64,000 nt of DNA, from the NCBI GenBank assembly GCA_013398175.1, contig VZRZ01005367.1:1082798-1146797 (forward strand), in the 5' to 3' direction. This stretch comes from Climacteris rufus (lineage: Eukaryota > Chordata > Aves > Passeriformes > Climacteridae). Below, in pieces: positions 26,901-38,900 of the stretch. The position numbers and the translations under genes were made by a program. Position 1 is the first letter of the stretch; each line of letters starts with the position of its first letter. The notes beneath the pieces are model-generated. The model searched no databases. It was not told the origin of the DNA and was given only the letters and a program-made list of their open reading frames with translations.

Positions 26901-29900
26901 TAGTTTCTGTTAAGGCAACCCTACTGCCCATTGCAGGGCAAGCCTTGCCTGAAAGAGTTGACTTTCATCCTGTTACATGTCTGATATTCTTCCATGTATT
27001 ACAGCAATTTCAGAGAACAGAAAATCTAATAATTCTAATTTAATGTGAACAAAACTGTTAATAATAGGAATTAGAATGTCCAAGCAGTAAAATTCTGCAG
27101 TCTGTTCAGAACAAACACACTCCCAAGAACAAGCACACAAGCCCAAACTCCACTTTTGGCATGTGGGAATTAGAGAACACAAGGGTGAATGGCAGAACAA
27201 AAGGGAAGCCAGAGATTTGCTTTGACCAAAATGTTCTCGCTGGCAGGAACTGAGACTTCACCCACACCCTCGGGAATGAGCTGGGAGCTTGCTGGGTCAC
27301 TCCCTCAGTTCTCTTGAAAGCATTAAGCAGATAACATCTAGTCTGAATGTTACCTACAGGGATTCACCCACGTGCTCCCACACTATGCTTAGCAGTCTCT
27401 ACTTCAGAGACATGATTTACCTCAAAATAAAATTAAAAGACAATCAGGAAAACACCATGCAGTAACAATCTCCTCTGGAGAAACCTTGCACAGATTTCAG
27501 TTATCTGATGGAGAGCCAAGCTCCCATGACACAGAAAGATACACTGCTATCTACACTATCAGTGTTTGATGGAACTTAAACAAACCTGAGGTTCCACAAG
27601 CTGGCAGAGAGGAGATTTCATCTTTGATGACAGCTCTTGTTGTAAATATTGCCATTTATTACCCCTTTGATCCTTTGGAGCTAAGGTGGGATCAGCCTGC
27701 TTGCTCTTTGAATCAGATTCTCCATTGCTGCATTGGGAAAACATTGTTAGAATGGCAAATACTGAAGCAGAGTAAGTAAAACTAGGTTTGCAAGGCTTCT
27801 TGTATAAGATTAGTTTCTCTTGCTCCTACCTCAAAACCAGAGTGAAACCAAGTGCATGGATGATTTTTAATTCAAGCTTTGATAAATTTATTTGGACTTA
27901 TCCCTTCCCATGAAACACAGCAGGGACCTGCTGGCAGCCTCCATCTCTGAATTGTCACATGGGGAGCACAGTCCTGTAGGAAGTCTTGGTTCTGTGCTGG
28001 AAGGTGCATGATCCCAATGTCCCCTTTTCAAAGCTGCTGCCTTTACACCTGGCTGGGTTTGACTGTGCATTTGGACAGCCATGGCTGTGAACAGAGGCAC
28101 CAAACTTACCTCCAGATCAGCCTGATTTAGTTTATAGCAGGTGTCAGTCCTGCCTAATAGCAAGATCCTAAACTCTGGAGTCAGCCCAGTGTCAAGAAGG
28201 CTGTCCCATAAATGAGCCCCCATTTCTCTGGGCTGTTGGTGCCAGAAATCCCCCAGCTTTGCCATTTTTCTTCCAAAGGCACCAAGAACCAAAGCACTGA
28301 ACCAATGGTGCCACTGCAGGGATCAGCAGTTTTAGGCAGTTTTACATCTCTGAATCTGGTAACTGATTCTGTTATTCTGTACCTGGATTCTGATTTCTGA
28401 GTCACACTGTCCTCAAGCTGTGGCTGCATTTTTTCCACGCACGACTCAATAAAATCAATGAGGCTTTTCTGCTCAGCTGCTTTTACTTTCAGGTCCTGTG
28501 CACAGAGAATAGCATGAACAGTTATGTGAACTGTAATAATCTGAAATGATGATTGTGCTTTTCCAAGCATATTTTATGTGAAATCATTTAGCAAAGAAAA
28601 AAATCACTTAGCAAAGAAAATAAGAATATATGTCAGAATAAAATGCAGCTTATGTGTAAACATGAATTTACAGAACAAACCATTTTCTGCAAACATGCAT
28701 TTTTATTAATATATTTCTACCTGAGCTAAAGTTTTAAAAGCAAAACCCAATCAGAAACAAATTACATATAGAAATTTAAACACCAATGACTGCAATCCTT
28801 ACATAAAGAAATATGCAAGGGAAAATGTGGATTTGCTCAAATATGAGGTTGAGTTCCATTAGTTAAAAGGAGAGTGTTGAGTGAAAAGTGAGCAATTCTA
28901 GCAGCTCAAGCTGGATCATTTTCTCCAGCTCTTTTCCAATAGCACAAAAAAGGTAAAACCTAATTCACAGTTAGAAAAATAGAAGCAGTTGGCAGAGCAC
29001 AGAACATTACAGGATTTTTTTATTGTGTTAACAAGAACCTTGAAGTCATAGTGAGTTAGCCCACGGGAAAATGTTCACAAAACTTTAGTTTGAAATTCAT
29101 CTTCAAAAACAATGGCAATGTACAGATTCAGATTTCATAATACACCAGTGTTTCAAAGCTGGGACTCTTGCCTTGTTTCACAATGATTCAGATGGCATCA
29201 CCCACCCCACCAATCTCCTAGCTTTATAATATTACTAAAAATTTTGGACAAGGGATTTTAGGGGTGAGGCCTTTCTCCATCCTGATGAACTCTCCTAATC
29301 CTGGAGGAGAGGGATGGCTGAAACCTTCCCTTGACAGACTTGATCCCACAGGGCAAACTGCAGCGGTTGCAAGTGCAGCTGTCCCCCAGCCCACAGGGGA
29401 TGTGGAGCAGCCTGGCTCCAGGATGGCAGGAGAATGAATTACCTGTGGCTGCTGGAGCCCATTGTGCCAAGCAAGAGGCTGTTGGCCCAGGGGGAGCTGG
29501 GGTGTGCTGAGACCATCTGAGTGTAGGATCTCCAGGGGCTCTGGAGTGATTCTCTCCCTGCTGGGAACCTGTAAACAGAGACCTCTTGTGGGAAAGGCTT
29601 CTAGACTTGACAGGAGAGCAGAAGCCCAGAGGTGCAGATTGGGGAAAGGGCAAAAGCAGAGGTGTCTTGGACTTACCATACACAGAATCAGCAGCACATC
29701 AAGCACAACTGCTACTTTTGCAAAGATTTTTGTCCAGTTCCTTTTACTGAAAGTTTAATCCATTCTAACCTGCTGCCAAAGACCTCACATTTCTCCCTCA
29801 ACAGTTACAGGGCTTGCTCTGCTTTTTCTGTCAGCAGATTACGTGATACTAACCCTCCCTTCTTATTGTTTCACCAAGTTATAGGGATGTGCAATTTATG

Positions 29901-32900
29901 CTTATAAATTTGGTCATGCACCTGGATTTTTGACCTGTCTGTGCTCACAGAAGCCTTTACCAGAGCTAATTCACACCAGAGAGACTGTGTCTGCTCTTAA
30001 ACAAACACATCAGGTGAGCTCCTCTGTTCCCTTGCACAACAGAGAGGGAATGAGCTCTGAAGCCAGGAGTTACTGTCTCACCTACTGGGAAACTCAGCAA
30101 TGACTGTACAGCTGTGGTGCAGGAGAGCTGACAGAACTACAGCATTTAAGCATTCTTCAAAGAGAAAATTACTAAAAGGCCTCTCTGCTGTGATATTGTC
30201 ACAGACAAACATCACAGCCTTTTAAAGGCATTTAAAACCAAACCAAAACCCAAGTCCTTTTCCTGTGCTCCTAGTCAAATGCCGACCTCTGTCACTGAGC
30301 ACTTAAAGCTGAAAAGACGCTGTTCAGAGACTCATTAAAAATCCACTTGGTGCAAACTACAAGTAATTATACAGAACCATAAAGTACAATAATAACAACG
30401 GACATTTCTCCCTCCCTTGCTTCACATGGTGAGCTCTAACTGTTCTGCAACTACAGACCATTAAAGCACCAGGACTCTCAACTCTTGCCCTGCATAACAT
30501 TCATATGCTTTACCTGCTCTTCATTGTACTTGTCTTGAAGCATCATCTGGACATTTTCCAAATTGCGCTTCACCTCCTTCAGCTTCAAGGAAAGAGCCTC
30601 TGTCTTTTGTTGGTAGTCTGCACTATCTCCACAATCTTCCAGTAAAGAAAGGACCTTTTGTTCAATCTCTGATAACCTCACCTAGAAGGGACAGCAGATA
30701 ATTATTCATTCTCAGAAGTGCAACACTCCTTTTCTGACAACATTCTGAAGTCAATGCTCACACTTCCCCTTAAGTGTCTGGAAAGAATAGAAACATTCAG
30801 GCAAAAAGAGAAATAGCTGCAACCTCCCTAGACTTTCTCCAGTATAGTCTCTTTTTATTCTGAACAATTAAATGAATTTTATACTGTTAGTCTTAAGACT
30901 GTTTCAAATAAAAGCATCTGCAGGAAGTTATATTAACTCAGACATGAAGTAATAGAAGAAGAGAGCAGAAATGACAGACTCCTAAATGCAACCAAGGAGA
31001 CAACACACCCCAATGGGTGAGAAAGAGGCAATGGACAGACTGCTCACATCACTCTTTGGGAGGAATGATGCTCAACTACGAACACAAAGTTCCCATGTGT
31101 CAGCCAGGCCATTGCAGACTGTTGGGATCTGGTTTCTGATTCAAGCTGCTGTCAATCAAAGTGCATCCCTGCACACTTTAAACCCATGTTTTTAAGGTGA
31201 ACATGGAGACAGCTACAATAACTCAACTGCAAAGTAATCAACTGCAATAAATTAACTGCTTTATGTCATATGCCCATATCTAGAGACTGTTTCTGTCCCA
31301 TTCTGTGTGTATTTTTCCGTGTAAATATTGACTTGGTTAGAGAATCCTCTTCCCCTGCCCAAGTTCATGTCTTAACATTGAGCCAAACTGAAGCCAACAG
31401 GAACTGAGCAGTGCTTACAGCTGCCTGAAGGCTGTTTGTTTTCACCAGCTGGAACTGCCCTGGTGAAGCCTATGCTGACAGGAACCCTGAACAGGATCCA
31501 GACACTGCCAGTACTTGGGAGCATTCAGGATCCTAATTCCCAGAGTTCAGCACCTGAGCACTTGGCCGAATCACAGCCTAAACCCAGAGGCACTTCTTGG
31601 CCTGGCACACCAGACTGGCACCACAAAGAGCCTCAGAGTGGCACAGCCTGCATACTCTGTTTTAATCTGCACATGCTGCACAGCACTCCCTTCCACCCAG
31701 CCCCTCGTGCCAGTCCTGTTTTCCTCCTCCCATCTTCACCAACAGGTACCACCCACTCCTTTTTTTCTGCTGCCATGGGGGCAGAAGGCTGCCCTAGGAG
31801 CATGGCAGTAGGTCCAAATATCACCACTGCTCACTGAGGGCAAGTGAAAAGCCACTATATCTTTTTACCTATGCTGGCAGCTTATAGCAAAAACCGCAGA
31901 AGTAGAACTTAGCAGTTTGGAAGCTTTCTTGTACCAGTCTTTTAAATCATTCTGACAAGCAGAAAGTGAAAATGTCAAAAAAAAACCCCAACTTTTTTGT
32001 TTCTAGCTAATTTACCATGATTGGGACCAATGAAAAAGATTACCTTTTAGTAGAGGATTCAAACTATAATGAGCCACGGTTTTTTTGAAAAGAATCCAAA
32101 TTAAATCAAAGCTTTATATGTACTCCAGAATTCTACCTAAGTCCTCTGGATTCATAGATCTCCCTACTCTAAACCCAGCTATTTTAACCAAACCCTGGCA
32201 AAGCTGCCCCTGAAGCTGAAGCCAAGCAGTCAGCTGCTCTGTGCACGGTGTGAGGACGCTGCTGAAGCAGGAGAGAGGCAGCAGGCACAGCTGCTGTGCA
32301 GTCACAGCCCCCAGGGAAGGGGGAATCCCTGGGATGGCAGCAGCAAAGTGACCGCCCCGTCTTACCTGGCAATCAGCAAGCTGGGGTTCCACCATCTGCT
32401 GCCTCTGGGGGGTCTGAGGGTCTGAGCTCAGGGACATTTTAGTTTTGTCTAGCCATTGTTCCAGCTCGGCCACCTGGGCCTGGCACACCAGGAGGATGGA
32501 CTCTGGCTCAGGCCTGGCGCCATCCAGCGCTTCCCGCGAGCCCAGGGCGGCGTGAGGGCCTGGAGGCGGCGGGTGGCTCTGCAGCAAAGAGATCAAAGAA
32601 GCCTGGTGAGCCAGCTGGGCTGGCATCTCCCTCCCCTCCCCTCAGCACTGAGAGATGATTAACTTTGCCACTCACAGAGCTCCGAAACCACTCTGTCGCT
32701 GCGCTGCCAGACTTGGGGAGAAAAAAAAATAAAAGAAGGAAAAAAAGGGAAGAAAGGGAAACTCAGGAGCCAGGCGATCCCAGAGCTGGTGTAACAGGTT
32801 TCCAGGCAGGCATTTGCATCTGCACAGATCCACCTGAGCAGGGCAGCTATACCTGAGCACACAGGAAGTGCATGACTCACCATTAACCTGTTCTCCCCTG

Positions 32901-35900
32901 AGGAGAGATGTTTTTCTGGGGGAGTTACATGTAAAAGCAATGCAGTTTGAAGCTGCAAAACAAGCTGCTGGACAATGCTTACAAGCTGCTTGTGTGTGTT
33001 CAGTTCCACCAGTAAAACACACTTTATTTGGGCTCTAGGTGTATTTTAAAGTATGTCTTGTGCAATTGTTTTTAGATACGCTCCTTGAAGAAGCAATATT
33101 GCATTCCACACGTCCATAACAAGAAGTCCAAAGTGCTTGGAGATAAGTAGTGACCTGGTCTGTATATGTCTCCATGCAAATCTGGTACTTAGTAAGTAAA
33201 TCAGGCACAACACCATGAGAACAGAAGTACTTGAACACTCCTGCAGCTCTGAGATGGCCACTGCTACTGCACAAGCTTCATATTAAAATGAGATTTGGCA
33301 GAATAAAAGAGAGCAAAAATGCATTGTTCTAGCTATCAATGTCATCAGAACGATAGAATAGTTTGGCTAGGAAAGAGCCTTTAATGGTCCTCCAGTTCCA
33401 ATCCCCCTGCCATGGACAGGGACACCTTCCACTTGACCAGGTTGCTCAGAGCCCCATCCAACCTGACCTTGAATGTTTCCAGGGATGGGGCATCCACAAT
33501 TTCTCTGGGAAAACTGTTCCAGTGCCTTGCCACCCTCACAGTAAAGAATTTCTTCCTAATATCTAAATTTACTCTCTGAGTTTTAAACCATTACACCCTT
33601 ATCCTATCACTACACTCCCTGATAATTTGTCCACTTGGCCAAAAGCCACATCCTTTGCACCCAGAAAGGATGTGGTGACCCACATGGAGTTCCCACAAAA
33701 ACGTGCAACCATGCAGATCTCAGGCTGCAGGGAATGCCAGAGCCTGGCACTGGCACTGGATGGCAGTAGGGACGACAGCTGCTCGAGGTGTGAGCAGGTG
33801 GACCATCTGCTCTGTTGAAAGGTTACAAAGCATCAGGGACTCTAAGGAGGAGATTCACTGCTGGAGCAAAACTGGAAGAATTGTGGCCTGGTGAGCAGAG
33901 CTTTTGCTGGAACTCACAGAAAAAGATTTTATGACCTTTGCAAGAAGGGACAGGCAACTCGTGAGAACTACAAGGATGTTGTGATGCAGGGATAAAATGA
34001 GAAAGGCCAAAGCCCAACTAGAACTTAATCTGGCTGCTGCTGTAAAAGATAACAAAAAATGTTTTTACAAATAAATCAGCAACAAAAGGACGGCTAAGGA
34101 AAATCTCCACCCTTTGCTGGATGTGAAAGGAAGCACAGCAACAAAGGATGAGGAAAAGTCTGAGGTACTTCATGCCTTCTTTGCCTCAGTCTTTAATAGC
34201 AAGACCAGTTAACCTCAGGGTACCCAGCTCTGGAAGACAGAGACAAATGAAACAGGGACAAATGAAACACCCATAATCCACGAGGAGTTGGTCAGTGACC
34301 TGCTATGCCACCCAGGTGTGCACAAGTCTATGGGGTTGGATGGGATCCAGTCAAGGGTACTGAGGGAGCTGGCAAAAGAACTGCCAAGCCACTTTCAGTC
34401 ACTTACCAAGAGTCCTGGATAACCAGAGAGGCTGAGGGGAGGCCTTCTCACTCTCTACAACTACCCTTCAGGTAGTGATGAGGTAGGGATTCTCTTCTCC
34501 CAGACAAGGGACAGGACCAGAAGAAATGCCCTCAAAGCTGCAGCAGGGGAGGTTTAAATAGGATATTGGGAAAAATTTCTTAACTGAAAGGGCTGACAGA
34601 CATTGGAACAGGATGCCCAGGGAAGTGGTGGAATCACCATCCCTAGAAGTGTTCAAAAAAACGTGCAGATGTGGCACTTAGGGACATGGTTTAGTGCTGA
34701 ACACAGTGGTGCTGGACTCAATGACCTTAGAGGTCTCTTCCAACCTTAACAATTCGAGGATTCTGTGACTCTAAGAGCTGAAGCTGCTCTGCCACCAGAC
34801 TGCTGCTCCTGGCCTTCCTGGAGCATTCATGTCTCCACACACTCTTTTGTATAGGCTGCTGCCCACTCCTATCTTAGCCTTTGCATGTCCTCCACAAAGC
34901 AGCAACATATGTCAAGCTCCTTAATCCCCCCTTTAACTGCCATTTAAAAATTCCATTGTTGATTTTACTCCACTGGAGCCCTTCCCTTTATGACTGTATG
35001 AATGACAGCAGCTTACTTCCTGAATTTGTTCCCTAGAAAATTGCACTTTCAAGGAGCAAGTCAGAGTTTATCATTACCCAGAGCAGCAATATGAAGAGGT
35101 CTACAAAGGGTTGCAAGTATCCTACCATACTGCAGCAAACTCCAGTAGCAAACCCACAGTGGACCAGGGCCTCTGCCCACTAGGTAGGTCACACAACACA
35201 GTCAGGAGGTCACCTTGTTCAGGCCTTCAAACTCACCATAGCCAGACTGCCATCACCTGTGCCAGGGCCTTCAGTGCTCTCCAAAGCTTGCAGAGATGTT
35301 TCCTCATCGTGTTTACTGTGTGATTCACTTATTACATCCTCATCCTGGAGAGACAGAGAGGCAACAGTGGAAATATTTGTATCTTTCACAGAGATGTGCA
35401 GCAGTGGAGATGTGGCATTTTGGGACATGGTTTAGTGGTGGTCCTGGCAGTGCTTGGTTTATGATTGTACTTGATCTTTAAGGTCTTTTCCAGCCTAAAT
35501 TATTGTCTGATTCTATGTTCCATTGCTTTGTTGTGCTAAAGAAACCTCAAAGGGCAGCAGACACTCAACCTACTGTGGTCCTGGCTCAAGAGTATTTCTG
35601 GAGAGCAGTTTTGCTATGCCTGTGACATTGAGATACAGAAACAAACAATTGCAGCTACCACAACATTACTGAGGCACCATGAAGAACAGAGCAGAATGGC
35701 ACCAAAATTGTAGCTGATTGGGTGCCTTAGACAATGATTTTCTCATGTACAAAGAGAACCTCTTCCACAAATCATCCCCCTGCATTTTAGAGCCTTTCCA
35801 GGAATTAGTGAAACAAATTGCTGCTACTAAATGTGCATTTCTACCTTGGAGCATCTTGTACAGCTAAAAGAAATTAGAATCATAGAATCATTTAGATTGG

Positions 35901-38900
35901 GAAAGACCCTTAAGATTACTGAGTCCAACCAATACGTGCAACAGAATAAGGGATTCTAAATAGCATGATTTAGTGTGACATGGAGGATATGAATAAGGCC
36001 ATCTTGTCCTGCATTTCTGCAGTTCTCTTGCTTTGCAGAGTTCAGCAATACTTAGGACTTGGGCAGACCTTTTCCACACAGATAAATTCCCATCCCCATG
36101 GAGATAAACCTGAGTGCATTACCTGAACAATGCCATCTGACAAGGTACCAGAAGACCAGGAGGTTGCACTGTCTTCTTTTTGCCTTTCATCATCTCTTTC
36201 TGAAGGCCAAAAACTTCCATCTTTCTCTGTGGCTGTACTTCCCTTTGAAAACAGTAACAGCTCACCTTTAGCTTGTGAACAGGAAGCTCAGATATTCCTT
36301 CAGGCAATGTAAAGTACTGCAAACTTCTAATAACACTTTGCTCTGTTTCTCCCTTGTTTATCTATCTTTATTGTGTTTCCCAAATCCCACCTCTTTTCTT
36401 GCTCTATAGCTCTGCTGCAAGATGAATGGCAGCTGGATGACACTGACAATTTTCTCTAGAGAACACAGAATATTCTCATTTCTTACAACAGTAAAAAGAA
36501 AAACAAACAACAAAACAACAACCAAAGAACCCAAAACAAAACAACAAAAAAACCACAAAACCCCCCACCAAACCAACAACAAGAAACTATCTATTTTTCT
36601 CCTGTCCTGCCCTTAAAAAGTCCTACATGTAAAGAAAACAGCATAACTGTTGAAAAAAAAACCTTGAAACTGAAGTGCTTGGATCAGTCGTGAGGCACCT
36701 CCTCTATCCAAGCTGTTTGGATTTCTTGGCACTGTCTTGCCATGGAGTTTTTTCCCAAAAGCAGTTAACTTAATCATGAATTTTTATTCCCTGTTTTGCT
36801 CCTCTCAGTTCCCTTGGGCATTCAGGATCCCCAGATTCAGAGCAACATGTAGGGCAGCGTACTCCAGTTTCTCCCATTCTCCCAGAAATCTCTTCTATCT
36901 TAACTTCACACCTAATCATGCCCTTTTGTTCTCAAGTTCAAACATACAAATAATTTTTGTTGTTTCTATAAGTTTTGGCATTTCAGAAGCTGTCTAATTC
37001 TCTCTGAAGCCCATCTCTATACATAAACATTTCTATTTAAGCCCATATTTTTAAAGGGGTTATTACTAAATAGGCAATCCCACCAAAAGCAGGATCACAC
37101 TTCACAGAACAAGGTGCTGTGTAATACTGGCATTGGAATATTGGCACACTGACTTGAGTGCAATTTTTTTGTATCCTGGAGTGATAACAGATATTTTAAG
37201 TTGTTCTGAAACATTTCAAATTTTCAAATTTTTCATTATTTGTCCTTTATCAAAATCTTCTGTCTTACATACGCAGCTGTATATGTATAAATAAAATACA
37301 CTGGACTTACCTTGCTGTGTAAAGAAGAGTCTTCTGATTCTTCATCTAAGGAAGGTAAAAGAGATATCACTCCTCTTTTTTTCAGCTACAAAAATACACA
37401 CAGAGAGACAACCCAGTTAATCATGACAAGAACAGTAAAAGCCTTTTCACTTCTGCCTGTAAACCAAAAGAAATTTACCACTTGGGATCAACTTTTGGAG
37501 AAGCACTGAACATCTGGCACTCCACATTAAAGTAACTGAAAGCTGCAGGTTCTAAGCACCTTTGAAAATTGGGACTTGATGCTGTTAGGTTTCAACAGCA
37601 CAGCTATAATAGGGACACACTTCATTTTGCTCCATAAAAATAATTTGTTGAAAATCCCAGAGCAACTGATTATCAACAAAACTACACATGGAGCATTTTG
37701 CTGTTGATTGATGCAGATTTCAGTGCAAGTGAAAGTGAAAAATGCTAAAAAATAACTAGAGGCACACCTCTCCTGCCTTCTCCTAGACATGCATCACACT
37801 CAGTCCTTCTGAACACAAAGGGGAGGAGAACCAGTATTGATTCACAAGGGCAGGAGTGCTCCTCTCTCCCATGCCACTCCTCCAGAAGGAAGAAGGGTTA
37901 TTTACCTCCCCTCTTTGGCCCTCAGGTGAGTGATCACTTACCTGCTGACCAGAAATATCAGTCCCCATCAGGTCACTCTGTGCTAATACAGAGACTGGAG
38001 GTTCATCTGCTGCTTCAGGCTCTGCTTGCTGTAGGTGTTGGTGAAGCTCTGACATGGAATTCTTCATCCCGGTAAGGAGATCTTCCTTTCTTTGGCACAG
38101 CTTTATGATTTCTTCTTTTACAGCTTCCATTTCTCCCTAAGGAGCAACAACATCTGTAAGCATCCATTTTTCTTAACCAAACAGTAATGTAACAGATGAT
38201 ACCAGTGATGCATCTTACTGGTGCTGGGGCTATTTCCCCCTTTTCCTTTTTCTGAGCTTTGGGGCAGTTCCCCATTGTCACTGCAGGAGATGTCCAGACA
38301 GACACATGCAAACCAGCAGCAACAGATTCAGCTCAGCACAGCACTTGCCACTTTTGATGCAGAAGTTGGGAATCAGGAAGGAAATGTGGCAGGCTGGAAC
38401 TAATTCTAACTAGGTCCTGCATATCCATGAGAATACCAGCTTCCTCCAGGACAAAGGGAATGCAGATGGGTTACATTACTCTGTGTGTCAGAGCAGGTGA
38501 TGTTACTTCCAACTACCTTCCCTGGCAGCCTGACACTGAACACTTAGGAAAGCCTTAATGAGGGCAAAGACAGCAAATGAGGGTAGCTCAGGGCTGAGTC
38601 TTTGCTGAAGCTGGTCTAAAGGAAATAAACCACTTGGTGGGTGTTAGGGATATAGTTGGGCCAAAAATATCACGTCTTTGAGTGTGATACTGGGAGAAAG
38701 GGTCCCCAGTAAGGTGCGAGGAAAATATTTAATATTCTGCAGAGACTAAACAATAACCCAAGTAACTGCACTAACAAAGGGAGAAGTAAACCTGTCTTGG
38801 TCTCCTTCCTGGCCATGACTATTGCTCCAGCCAGTGTTCTGCCCTCAGAGTTTTCTGCTAGGGCTTTCCTTACCACCCAGCCTCCAGGTGAGCAAAGAAA

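Noticed and set aside
28181..28382. Open extension downstream of e24 as coding
   Set aside because: The donor at 28382 joined to e25 restores the conserved nesprin-2 order; the extension has no rod similarity.
29224..29706. 160-codon minus-strand open frame as one long exon
   Set aside because: Good splice sites at 29568 and 29443 and frame with neighbours support a 42-codon exon; the rest is intron read-through.
31436..31837. 133-codon plus-strand Pro/Ser/Thr-rich open frame
   Set aside because: No homology recognised and overlapping frames are equally open; likely compositional.
34468..34677. Minus-strand open frame as a gene
   Set aside because: It lies within a CR1 copy and is the antisense of repeat sequence.
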